This document shows, in pieces, positions 23,524 to 31,677 of a stretch of DNA of 64,000 nucleotides. This DNA is from JBCDBW01 sp039182965. GTDB lineage: Bacteria > Verrucomicrobiota > Verrucomicrobiia > Verrucomicrobiales > DEV007. The stretch lies in NCBI GenBank assembly GCA_039182965.1, contig JBCDBW010000004.1, positions 1-64,000 of the forward strand. Reading direction: 5' to 3'. The notes under the pieces were generated by a model. It was not told the DNA's origin, searched no databases, and worked only from the letters and a program-made list of their open reading frames with translations. Within the stretch, counting starts at the first letter, position 1. Every line of letters starts with the position of its first letter. The translations under genes were made by a program, and so were the position numbers.

Positions 23524-24939
23524 TCAGGTCTTTTTCGTTTTCTTTTTGTTATTTTTGGTGGCGCCCTTGGCCGGTGTAGGGGTGTCACCTTGGAGAGCGA
23601 TGTATTCCCCGGGTTTAGCGACGGGATAGTTCCCGTCGGCGTCGGGCATTACGGGCGGATCTTCGTCCAGGGAGGAGAGGCTATCGGGGACGAGTTGGAC
23701 GCCTTTTTCGACGGCGTCATCCCAGGTGATTTCTTTGCCTGAGTAGGTGCACATGCGACCGAGGACGCAGGTCATGCTGCTATCGGCGCCGTAGTAGGCG
23801 TCATTTTTGGGTTTATCCTGACGGATGTGTTTATAGAGTTCGGCGTGTTCGACATCATAAGGGTTACGAGTGATGTCGTTCTTGATCCGTTTGACCATGT
23901 TCCCTTTGTGATCGTAGAAGATGGCACCGCCTTTGTTGTCCATTTCAACCCGCCCTTTCGTGCCGATTAGTTTTTCGGCGACGCGACCCCAGCCGGGCAT
24001 GTGTTTGCACTGGGAATTGTTGACCATGCCGTCTTCGAAAAAGAATTCGACACTGTGGTGGTCGTATATTTGCCCGTTCTCTTTGTCGGTACGGACTTGG
24101 CGGCCGCCGACGCCGCGGGCCTTTACGGGGTGATCGCCTTTGAACCAGTTCACAATATCGATGTTGTGGATGTGCTGTTCGGCGATGTGATCTCCGCAGA
24201 TCCAGGTGAAGTAATACCAGTTGTAGAGTTGGTATTCCATTTCGGTGGGTTCGCGTCCCAGAGATTGGGCTACGGCGGCCCGAGGGCGTGTCCAGACGCC
24301 TCCGCTATTCCAGTAGCATTGGGCCGCGACGAGATCGCCGATGGCGCCGTTTTCGACTTCGTCGTGGGCTTGTAAGTAACTGTCTTGGTATCGGCGCTGG
24401 AGTCCGACGACGACTTTGAGATTTTTGGCATCGGCCTCTTTGGCAGCTGCGATGACCTTGCGGTATCCGGGTGCGTCGGTGCAGACGGGTTTTTCCATGA
24501 AGACATGCTTTCCTTGTTTGATGGCTTCTTCGAACATCATGGGGCGAAGGCCGGGAGGAGTGGCGAGGATGACGACGTCTGCTTTGTCGATGGCCTCCTT
24601 GTAGGCGTCGAGACCGACGAATTTGTTTTGTTCGCTTACATTGATTTTGCCGGCGCCTTTGTGGGCGTTTGCAATTTTCTCCATACCGGAATCGAGTCGG
24701 TCCCTAAATGCTTCGGAGACGGAGACGAACTCGGTGCCTTCGTTCTTCAGGTTCTGGACAATGGCACCCGAGCCGCGACCGCCAGCGCCGATAACGGCAA
24801 CTTTCATAGTATCGCCACTGGCGGCGAAAGCGTGTGTCGCGGGGGACAGGGCGGCTGCGGTGGTCGCCGCGGTGGTGGTGTGAAGGAATTTGCGTCGCGA
24901 AGTGGCGGCGCCATAATTTGATTTTTTCTGATCGGTCAT
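23524..24939 (-). CDS. Exported Gfo/Idh/MocA-family oxidoreductase (Tat substrate)
   Basis: 471 residues. A twin-arginine signal TSRRKFLHTTTAATTAAAL (residues 13-31) precedes a cleavage-type AFA. The dinucleotide fold starts VAVIGAGGRGSGAIVQNL, and EKPVCTDAPGYRKVI is the family's EKP motif with the catalytic-type Lys. Such secreted oxidoreductases of Planctomycetota and Verrucomicrobiota act on sugars or polyols in the periplasm, with cofactor bound before export. The C-terminus is a lysine-rich tail (KNNKKKTKKT). It is the last gene of a four-gene minus-strand cluster with a DUF1080/ThuA protein and a ketose-epimerase-like protein. Confidence 0.92.
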   Translation of the reverse strand: MTDQKKSNYGAATSRRKFLHTTTAATTAAALSPATHAFAASGDTMKVAVIGAGGRGSGAIVQNLKNEGTEFVSVSEAFRDRLDSGMEKIANAHKGAGKINVSEQNKFVGLDAYKEAIDKADVVILATPPGLRPMMFEEAIKQGKHVFMEKPVCTDAPGYRKVIAAAKEADAKNLKVVVGLQRRYQDSYLQAHDEVENGAIGDLVAAQCYWNSGGVWTRPRAAVAQSLGREPTEMEYQLYNWYYFTWICGDHIAEQHIHNIDIVNWFKGDHPVKARGVGGRQVRTDKENGQIYDHHSVEFFFEDGMVNNSQCKHMPGWGRVAEKLIGTKGRVEMDNKGGAIFYDHKGNMVKRIKNDITRNPYDVEHAELYKHIRQDKPKNDAYYGADSSMTCVLGRMCTYSGKEITWDDAVEKGVQLVPDSLSSLDEDPPVMPDADGNYPVAKPGEYIALQGDTPTPAKGATKNNKKKTKKT

Positions 24940-24993
24940 GATTGGTGGTGGGTTCAGGTTTTTGAAGCGAGCTTAGGAGGGAGAAACGGTCAT

Positions 24994-26601
24994 CTAGGCG
25001 GCTTTCTTCTTTGTTTTTTTGGGTTTTTTAGCGGGTTTGGGGTCGAGATTAGCGTTCATTTGCTCTGCGGAAGGGGTGGGTGTGTCGAGGCCTGATTCGG
25101 GGATGTGGGCTTGGGCGATCCAGGCGATGGCGTTAAGGGCGGTTTTGCGAAAGTTGTCATGGGACCAATTGTCGTGGAAATGCCCGCCGGTGAAACCGAA
25201 GCCACGGCCCCCGTCTTCGCGGTCGTATACCCAGACCACGTGCTGGGGCCGTTTGTCGGCGACCATTTTTCGGACCTCTGGATTTCCGGAGTGATGGCCA
25301 TCGGGACGAGACATGGTTTCATCGGGGGGAATGGCGGATAAAATGGGGGTGACGCCCTTCATATTTTCGACGAAGCGCATATTAAAATACCATTCATCGA
25401 GAATATCAAAAGGGGTGACGCCCTTGGCGACGGGGTGATCCGGGAGATCAGCGAACTGGGCGGTCCAGTGGGGGTTGACGGAATAATAAGTTTCGAAGGC
25501 GCCACCGATCCACGACATGAGGTCTTGGTTGGATTCATCGGGGAGCATTTCGACAGCATAGTGGATGCAGCCAATTCCGACGCCTTGATCGGCGAGGTAG
25601 TCGAGTTGGCGGCGGTGGAAAAAGCCGGGATGTCGTTGCCCACCGTCCGAGAAGATGACGACCGCGTCTGCGTTTTGGAAGGCCGTGGGATCGGCGGGCC
25701 AGCCGCTGTGATAGACTGTGGCAATAATCTGGTCGTTGTGGTGTTCGTTGAGGAGAGTGGCGAGGAGGGCGGAGCCGGCGTTGTGTTCATGAGCACGTGG
25801 TGCGTGGGAGGGGGCTCCGGCGACGAAGACGACTTTCTTTTTATCTTCAAGCGGAAGGCGTTTGAGCTTGATGTCTTTGAATTGAACCTTCATGGCCGGG
25901 CCTTTGTGAATTTGGAATCCGAGGAGGCCAGAGCGGCGGCGGGCGTTGGTATCTTCGTCGGTGGATTCGGACATCACGACTCCGTTGATCTTGTGAATGA
26001 CGTGATTGCCTTTGACGATGATGTGGTATTGGTTCCAGTCTTCATTGTTGATGTGCGCTTGCAGTTCATCGGAGTCGGCGAACTGTTCGATGACTTCTGA
26101 CTTGCCGTTTTCGGTCATGACGGTCTTCTCGCCGCGCTTGGCATGGATGCCGCGGAATTTTTCGCCGTATACGATTCCGGAGAACTTTGGTGAAGAGTCG
26201 ATATCGGCCTGGTAACCTCCGAGGGCGTAATGGAGGGGGGTTCCGGTTTTCGGGTCTTCGTCGAAGGTGAAGGAGCGGTATTGGATGCCGCTATTTCCGC
26301 CAACGATTCGGTATTTTAATTTGAGCTCAAAATCGTCGACCTCACCGTTTTCCCAGATGATGAACTTATTATAGGGGATGGGGTTCGCGTCGGAGGTGGT
26401 GCCGGTGATAGCTCCGTTTTCGATGGACCAGTATTCGGTTTCGCCGTCCCATCCATCGAGGGTTTTGCCGTCGAAGATGGAGACAAACTCTTGTCCGGTA
26501 ACGGTGGGGGGTTCTTTTTTAGAGGACTGATCCTGCGCAATGGCGCCGAGTCCAAGGACGATGGCGACGCCGGTGGTGCCGATGAGGGCCGGGGTTTTCA
26601 T
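24994..26601 (-). CDS. Exported DUF1080 (3-keto-disaccharide hydrolase-type) and ThuA fusion
   Basis: 535 residues with a Sec signal (MKTPALIGTTGVAIVLGLGA). Residues about 38-250 are a DUF1080/LamG-like jelly roll: FVSIFDGKTLDGWDGETEYW, NSGIQYRSF and IHKGPAMKVQFKDIKLKRL. Residues about 258-500 are ThuA-like, a glutamine-amidotransferase-like fold (FVAGAPSHAPRAHEHNAG, VIFSDGGQRHPGFF, GGRGFGFTGGHFHDNW). DUF1080 and ThuA proteins occur in 3-keto-sugar metabolism with Gfo/Idh dehydrogenases, and the gene next door is one. The tail KPKKTKKKAA is strongly basic, like that of the neighbour. Substrate is inferred only. Confidence 0.88.
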   Translation of the reverse strand: MKTPALIGTTGVAIVLGLGAIAQDQSSKKEPPTVTGQEFVSIFDGKTLDGWDGETEYWSIENGAITGTTSDANPIPYNKFIIWENGEVDDFELKLKYRIVGGNSGIQYRSFTFDEDPKTGTPLHYALGGYQADIDSSPKFSGIVYGEKFRGIHAKRGEKTVMTENGKSEVIEQFADSDELQAHINNEDWNQYHIIVKGNHVIHKINGVVMSESTDEDTNARRRSGLLGFQIHKGPAMKVQFKDIKLKRLPLEDKKKVVFVAGAPSHAPRAHEHNAGSALLATLLNEHHNDQIIATVYHSGWPADPTAFQNADAVVIFSDGGQRHPGFFHRRQLDYLADQGVGIGCIHYAVEMLPDESNQDLMSWIGGAFETYYSVNPHWTAQFADLPDHPVAKGVTPFDILDEWYFNMRFVENMKGVTPILSAIPPDETMSRPDGHHSGNPEVRKMVADKRPQHVVWVYDREDGGRGFGFTGGHFHDNWSHDNFRKTALNAIAWIAQAHIPESGLDTPTPSAEQMNANLDPKPAKKPKKTKKKAA

Positions 26602-26643
26602 GGGGTTTGGGGTTTTTGGGTTGTGTCGCTGAGAGCGAGGGGA

Positions 26644-27495
26644 TCACGCGGCGTTCCAGGATTCTTTGATGTATTGGAGGCCAAACTCGTAGACTTCTTC
26701 GTGTGAATCGAAGAGATCGCGCCAGACGCGGGTGGCGGCAGCGAGATCGGGAAGCGCGCGTCCGAAGGCTTCGATAACGAACCAGTTGTCGTAACCGAGT
26801 TTTTTGAAGAGTTGGATTGTTTCGCGGATGGGGGTGTGATCTTTGCCTGGGGTACCGCGGTCATTGGCGGAAATATGGACGTGTTTGATGACGTCGAAAT
26901 TGGGCTTGATGACGCCGAGGGGATCTTTTTCTTCGATATTGGCGTGGAAGGTATCGTACATCGTGAAGAAATTGGGGTGATTGACTCTTTTCACGTATGC
27001 GGCGGCTTGCTCTATGGTATTGAGGAAGTGGCATTCGAAGCGGTTGAGGGCTTCGACGGTAAGGCGGATACCGGCTTGTTGAGCGTCTTCTGCCATGATG
27101 CGATGCGCTTCGGCAGCATGTTCGAGTTCTGTTTCGGTGGCGCCGGTGCCGGTGAAATTGCAGAGTTCCTGATAGAAGGGGCCGCAGATATTCTCGACAC
27201 CTGCGTTGTGGCCGCATTCGACGGCTTTCCGGAGGTGATCGAGCCCTGCTTGTCGGTGAGCTGCTTCGGTGCTGATGAGTGACTGGGTATCATCCGGGCA
27301 GATGGTGACGGCGCAGCAGCTGAGGCCGTGATCCTTGACGGCTTGACCGATTTTGGTGAAGTGGGTGGGATCGGACACGTCGAAGATGGGAAACTCGACA
27401 CCGTCGTAGCCGGCTTTTTTGAGTGTATCGAGGACGTGGAAGTCATCTTCGATGACATGACCTGTCCAGAGGAGGAGATTGAACCCAATTTTCAT
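26644..27495 (-). CDS. Ketose 3-epimerase / hydroxypyruvate isomerase-like TIM barrel
   Basis: 283 residues from the ATG at 27495 (MKIGFNLLLWTGHVIEDDF). The open frame continues upstream to 27822 but overlaps the preceding gene and is not family-like. The AP-endonuclease-2 (xylose-isomerase-like) barrel carries metal ligands in LTVEALNRFE, FTMYDTFHAN, KHVHISANDRG and WFVIEAFG, matching D-tagatose 3-epimerase-type enzymes. No signal peptide, so it acts in the cytosol. It lies between the TMTC-like protein and the DUF1080/ThuA protein and probably processes a sugar brought in after periplasmic oxidation. Confidence 0.85.
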   Translation of the reverse strand: MKIGFNLLLWTGHVIEDDFHVLDTLKKAGYDGVEFPIFDVSDPTHFTKIGQAVKDHGLSCCAVTICPDDTQSLISTEAAHRQAGLDHLRKAVECGHNAGVENICGPFYQELCNFTGTGATETELEHAAEAHRIMAEDAQQAGIRLTVEALNRFECHFLNTIEQAAAYVKRVNHPNFFTMYDTFHANIEEKDPLGVIKPNFDVIKHVHISANDRGTPGKDHTPIRETIQLFKKLGYDNWFVIEAFGRALPDLAAATRVWRDLFDSHEEVYEFGLQYIKESWNAA

Positions 27496-27545
27496 TCCGG
27501 CAATTAAGTGGAAGGAGTGGGTTTGTGCAAGGCCGGAGGCGGGAA

Positions 27546-29819
27546 TCAGCCATCGCGCCGAGCTTGTCTGGCCTTGTATTGCTGGATATCGGTGTTGAAG
27601 CGATCGGCGAGGGCGGGGTTTTTCAATGATTGGATTGCTGGGAGGTGTTGTTGGAGGAGAGCAACGGCGTCCTCGAAGCGCCCCAGTTCGGCGAGGGCTG
27701 CTGCTTGGGAGGAGATGAGGCCGATGTGCGCGCCGCCCGCGACCCGCAGTCCTTGTTCGGCAATCGCAAGGGCCTGTTGGCCGTTGCGGAGGTTGGGATC
27801 GGGATGGGTGGCCAGGATCCACGCGGCGACGTTGTAAGCGTCAGGATTGGGAGTGCCGAGTTCGATGGCTTTCAGAAACTGTTGCAGCGCCTCGGCTCGA
27901 TTCTCATTCCGGAACAATTGATAGGCATAAGCGGTTCGAAAGGAGGGGTTCGCGGAGTTCATTTCCGCAGCTCTGCCGAGGCTTGCGGCCGCTTCTTGGC
28001 CGCGCCCTAGTCTTGCGAGGGCGAGGCCTTTGTTGTGGTAGGTAGCGGGGCTCATGGGCCGTAGTTCGAGCGTTTTATCGAAGACTTTAATGGCTTCTTC
28101 GGGTTGGTTGAGACGAAGCAAGATGGTTCCCATGTTTCCCCAGGCATCAAACTCGAGAGGATTCAGGTCGGTTGCCTTCCGAAATGCCTCGAGTGCTTTC
28201 TCGTTGTTGCCGAGATTTGCGTGGGCGGTTCCGAGGTTGTTCCATGGTTTTGAGAAGCGACCGCCGTCGACCTTAATGCTTTCGAGGAAGGAGGTGAGTG
28301 CCTGTTCCCAATCCCCGTGGGCTCCCTGAGCGATACCGAGTTCGTTCCAAGCGGCTGCGGCTGCTGGAACTTTCTCGGTATTGTCTTGCCATAGGCGGAT
28401 TGTAGCGGCTTGTGGATCGGGGGATTGGTAGAGAGAGGCACGTTGCCAGGTTTGCCATGTGAAGATCGATGCGATCAGGCAGGCGAGAACTGCGGGTGCC
28501 TGCGGGGAATTTTTGGCGAGGCGAGGGAGTCCGACGGCGCAGTAGCCAACAGCGATGGCGATCACGGAAGGCACGGCGATATAGCCGAGGTGATTTGCGA
28601 CGTATGCATAGTAGTGATAGGACATCGTGAAGAAGCCCAGAACGGGGAAGAGGCCGAAGATGAGGCAGACGAAGGCAGTGAAGAGACCGCTGCCGAGCTT
28701 TTTGCGGAAGAACCAAGTGGCGATGCCAGCGCCAATCATGAGGAGGGTAGGCAGTGCGGCGAGCCACCCTGAGGGGTCGGGCCACTTGGGGTAGACCATT
28801 GCGATGCCTGTAGGGACAAGAATTTTGAGCACATAGAACCAGAAGACTCGTCCGGTGATGAGCAGGCGTTCGACGAGATTGAGACCGGTCTCAGAGTTTG
28901 AGGAACCGAGGGCGGCGGCAATCGTTTCCACGGCGCGATAGCCGCCATCGGCGTCGTATCCGAGGACTTTGCCTTGGAACCAGAGAGTGGTGATGGCGCT
29001 GAGGCCGGAAATGGCGAGGTATGGGATGGCGCGCAAGATGGAGGCTTGTTTGAGGGATCCGTTGCGAAACCATGAGAGGGCGAGCAGGATGAAGGGCAAT
29101 CCGATGACGGATGCTTTTGAGAGGATGGCTGCCAGGAAAGCGGCGAGCGACCAAAGGAGCCATTTGTCGCCCTTTGTGTCTTCATTCTTTAGCCACGCAA
29201 GGATGGCCGCGAAGAAAAACACCATGCACAAAGTGTTTTTGCGTTGGGAAATCCAGACCACGGAATCGACGCAAAAGGGGTGGATTGCGAAGAGGAGTGC
29301 TGCGAACCAGGCGCCGGGAAGATCAATCTTCAAAAAGATGCGCCAGAGGACGAGCGAGCTCAGGGCATGGAGGAGGACGTTGACGATGTGATAGCCGAAC
29401 GGGGACGCACCCCAAAGGCGCCATTCGATCCAGAACGTGGTCCAGGTTAGGGGATAGTAATCGGTCGCCTGTTTGGAAGCCCAGATGTATTTCAGGCCTT
29501 CGGGGAGTTGGACGAGGGCGTTTCGGGTGAGTGTGATATCGTCGTCCCATGTGAAGCCTGCCTGGAAGGCGGGAAGATAGGCGAGAATGGTAAGGAAGAA
29601 GAGGAGTATTCCTTGGACGCGCGGGTTTCTCCAGAGTTCACGGGTGGGTGGTGGAGCCAGCTTGCGTTTGTGGTTTGATGCACCTGGTTTGGTGGGTGGG
29701 ACTGGTTGGGTGTCTTTGGAGGGTGCTGTTGTATCCTCCAGGGATGGTGAGGAGGAGGCGGGAGCCGTGGCCTTATTCTTGCGGTGGGATCCTTGCTTTC
29801 GATTTGAGCGGCGGGCCAT
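27546..29819 (-). CDS. TMTC-like polytopic membrane protein with C-terminal TPRs
   Basis: 757 residues. A basic, Pro/Ser-rich N-terminal tail (1-68) precedes about ten membrane helices (70-470), then TPR repeats (about 490-745). The first loop has GFTWDDDITLTRN and the next block FAIHPFCVDSVVWISQRKNT, as in TMTC/DUF1736 and GT-C glycosyltransferases that use dolichol- or undecaprenyl-linked mannose. TPR units such as AWNELGIAQGAHGDWEQALT and PLEFDAWGNMGTILLRLNQP would bind the protein partner. An O-mannosyl-type transfer to exported proteins is an inference. First gene of the minus cluster. Confidence 0.82.
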   Translation of the reverse strand: MARRSNRKQGSHRKNKATAPASSSPSLEDTTAPSKDTQPVPPTKPGASNHKRKLAPPPTRELWRNPRVQGILLFFLTILAYLPAFQAGFTWDDDITLTRNALVQLPEGLKYIWASKQATDYYPLTWTTFWIEWRLWGASPFGYHIVNVLLHALSSLVLWRIFLKIDLPGAWFAALLFAIHPFCVDSVVWISQRKNTLCMVFFFAAILAWLKNEDTKGDKWLLWSLAAFLAAILSKASVIGLPFILLALSWFRNGSLKQASILRAIPYLAISGLSAITTLWFQGKVLGYDADGGYRAVETIAAALGSSNSETGLNLVERLLITGRVFWFYVLKILVPTGIAMVYPKWPDPSGWLAALPTLLMIGAGIATWFFRKKLGSGLFTAFVCLIFGLFPVLGFFTMSYHYYAYVANHLGYIAVPSVIAIAVGYCAVGLPRLAKNSPQAPAVLACLIASIFTWQTWQRASLYQSPDPQAATIRLWQDNTEKVPAAAAAWNELGIAQGAHGDWEQALTSFLESIKVDGGRFSKPWNNLGTAHANLGNNEKALEAFRKATDLNPLEFDAWGNMGTILLRLNQPEEAIKVFDKTLELRPMSPATYHNKGLALARLGRGQEAAASLGRAAEMNSANPSFRTAYAYQLFRNENRAEALQQFLKAIELGTPNPDAYNVAAWILATHPDPNLRNGQQALAIAEQGLRVAGGAHIGLISSQAAALAELGRFEDAVALLQQHLPAIQSLKNPALADRFNTDIQQYKARQARRDG

Positions 29820-29947
29820 GGATGAGGGAAGAGAGAGACGGGTGTGTGAAGGCTATTGCGAGGAGCTAAGACGCGGGAGACTATAGGGTGTGGGGAGGAG
29901 TCTTGTCAAAGTGGGCGTGGTTGTTAGATTGGCGTCTTTATGGCGCT

Positions 29948-30490
29948 ATGAATGACGCGGTGGAGACAGTTTTGTTTCATGAGACGACGATTTTGAGTCG
30001 TCTGGATGAGATGGCGCGGGAAATCTCGGCGGATTTTGCGGGTCGCGAGCTAACGGTCGTGGTGATCTTGCATGGGAGCATGATCTTCATGTCGGATTTA
30101 CTCCGTCGGATTGACTTGCCGATGACGATCGATTCGATTCGGGTTTCGAGTTATCATGGCGAGACGACCAGTTCCGGTGTCGTGACCTTCAATCAGAAGA
30201 CGATGCCAGACATTGCGGGCAAAGAAGTCTTGGTGGTTGATGATATTTTGGATACGGGAAGGACTCTGAGAGCGATATTGGATCGATTGCATCATGAAGG
30301 TCAGCCGGCTAGTTTGCGATCGTGTGTCTTGTTGGACAAGGAGGAGGCGCGTGTTGTGGATATTTCTGCGGATTATGTGGGCTTTGAGATTGGGGATGAG
30401 TTTGTGATTGGGTATGGCCTGGATTACGACGGGCACTACCGCAACCTTCCGTTTGTGGGGACTCTGAAGGCGGCGTATGTGAAGAGCTGA
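29948..30490 (+). CDS. hpt: Hypoxanthine phosphoribosyltransferase
   Basis: About 180 residues from the ATG at 29948 (MNDAVETVLFHETTILSRLD); the open frame reaches back to 29888 but those residues are atypical. The PRPP motif VLVVDDILDTGRTLRAILD is intact, with earlier VVVILHGSMIFMSDLLRRID and SSYHGETTSSGVV and later VGFEIGDEFVIGYGLDYDG. It salvages hypoxanthine and guanine to IMP and GMP. It is followed four bases later by a MoaD-like gene. Confidence 0.94.
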   Translation: MNDAVETVLFHETTILSRLDEMAREISADFAGRELTVVVILHGSMIFMSDLLRRIDLPMTIDSIRVSSYHGETTSSGVVTFNQKTMPDIAGKEVLVVDDILDTGRTLRAILDRLHHEGQPASLRSCVLLDKEEARVVDISADYVGFEIGDEFVIGYGLDYDGHYRNLPFVGTLKAAYVKS

Positions 30491-30494
30491 AGGA

Positions 30495-30740
30495 ATGAAA
30501 GTGCGAGTGTTAGTATTTTCTGTGTTGCGGGACATCGTGGGAGCGGAAGAGATGGAGCGGGAAGTTTCGGAAGGAGCGACGGTGGGGGAGCTGGTGGCTG
30601 GGATGAAGGAAGAATGGCCGAGGCTCGAGGATTGGGAAGGGAGGCTTCTATTGGCGGTTAATTTGGAGTTTGCGAAGCCGGATGTCGTTTTGACTGAGGG
30701 AGCAGAGGTGGCAGTGATGCCGCCGGTTCAGGGGGGGTAA
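30495..30740 (+). CDS. MoaD/ThiS-family sulfur carrier protein
   Basis: 81 residues with a beta-grasp pattern, starting MKVRVLVFSVLRDIVGAEEM and ending AVMPPVQGG. The terminal Gly-Gly needed for thiocarboxylate formation is present, and PPV(S/Q)GG is the MoaD ending. It probably serves molybdopterin synthase; no moaE or other moa gene is nearby. It lies four bases after hpt, so the two are co-transcribed without obvious functional link. Confidence 0.88.
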   Translation: MKVRVLVFSVLRDIVGAEEMEREVSEGATVGELVAGMKEEWPRLEDWEGRLLLAVNLEFAKPDVVLTEGAEVAVMPPVQGG

Positions 30741-30784
30741 AGCCAAGTGCCGCGTGGTTGAAGCGGGCGAGCGAGTGGTGACGC

Positions 30785-30802
30785 GCTCACGTTAACGTGA
30801 GC
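30785..30802. repeat. 18-base perfect palindrome between convergent genes
   Basis: GCTCACGTTAACGTGAGC reads the same on both strands. It sits between the MoaD-like gene and the convergent gluconolactonase-like gene. No T-run follows on either strand, so it is a poor terminator; protein binding or a transcription roadblock are alternatives. Confidence 0.6.
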
Positions 30803-30808
30803 TCTGGG

Positions 30809-31663
30809 CTAGCCGGCAAAGGGGGTGATGGGTGCGCCTTTGGGGCCGGGTTGTGCCACGAAGAGGCGGCCGTCGAGTTCTCCGTCTGCGATTTTCGAGC
30901 GGCCGGTTGTGATGTAGAGGTCGGTGAGGTCAGGTCCGCCGAATGCGGGGGCGGTGACTTCGACTGAGGGGACTACGAGTGTGGAGAGAGGAGTGCTGGC
31001 TGATGGACTGTTAGGGTCAAATTGATGTACGGCACCACCGTGACACATGGCGATCCAGAGATGATCATTTTCGTCGATGGCCATACCATCCGGGTTGCCG
31101 TTCAAGGAGGTGGTGTCGATAACGGTACGTCGGTTGGTGATGGCGCTGGTGGAGTGATCGAAGTCGAACGCGTCGATTCTCTGTGTGGGCGTGTCGATGT
31201 AAAACATCGTGTCCGCGTTTTTATTCCAGACGATACCATTTGAATTGGTGACATCGGGTAGGATGTGATGGAGGGAGAGGTTGGCGTCGAGGCGATAGAG
31301 GTTTGCGGTCCCGGGTTTTTTTACGAGGGAAATGGAACCGGCCCAGAATCGGCCGGCGGGATCACATTTGCCGTCGTTGAAGCGATTGTCTGGCAGATTT
31401 GGCTCGGGATCGGCGATCGGGGTGAGTTCGCCGGAATCTGGGTTGAGGAAACGAAAACCCGAGTCTCCTGCGATCACGAAGCCCCCGGAGGTGCGAGGGA
31501 CGACGCAACCGACCCGTTCACGGACGTTCCAGCTGTGCTCGTTGCCCGTTACGGGGTCGAAAGCGATGACGAGGTGGGACTCGATATCGACGTAGTAGAG
31601 ACGGTCGTTGTGCCAGACGGGGCCTTCGCCCCATTGAGAGGTGATCGTGCCGGTTGGTTCCAT
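30809..31663 (-). CDS. SMP-30/gluconolactonase-like protein
   Basis: 284 residues of the SMP-30/LRE beta-propeller family. Metal-binding positions are visible in WGEGPVWHNDRLYYVD (Glu), NRFNDGKCDPAGRFW, VTNSNGIVWNK (Asn) and GNPDGMAIDENDHLW (Asp). The ending PKGAPITPFAG is usual. It would hydrolyse a sugar lactone in the cytosol, since no signal is seen. It starts 14 bases after the MFS transporter gene and is last in a tight GDH-MFS-lactonase run. Confidence 0.9.
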   Translation of the reverse strand: MEPTGTITSQWGEGPVWHNDRLYYVDIESHLVIAFDPVTGNEHSWNVRERVGCVVPRTSGGFVIAGDSGFRFLNPDSGELTPIADPEPNLPDNRFNDGKCDPAGRFWAGSISLVKKPGTANLYRLDANLSLHHILPDVTNSNGIVWNKNADTMFYIDTPTQRIDAFDFDHSTSAITNRRTVIDTTSLNGNPDGMAIDENDHLWIAMCHGGAVHQFDPNSPSASTPLSTLVVPSVEVTAPAFGGPDLTDLYITTGRSKIADGELDGRLFVAQPGPKGAPITPFAG

Positions 31664-31677
31664 ATGGTAAATCGGTA

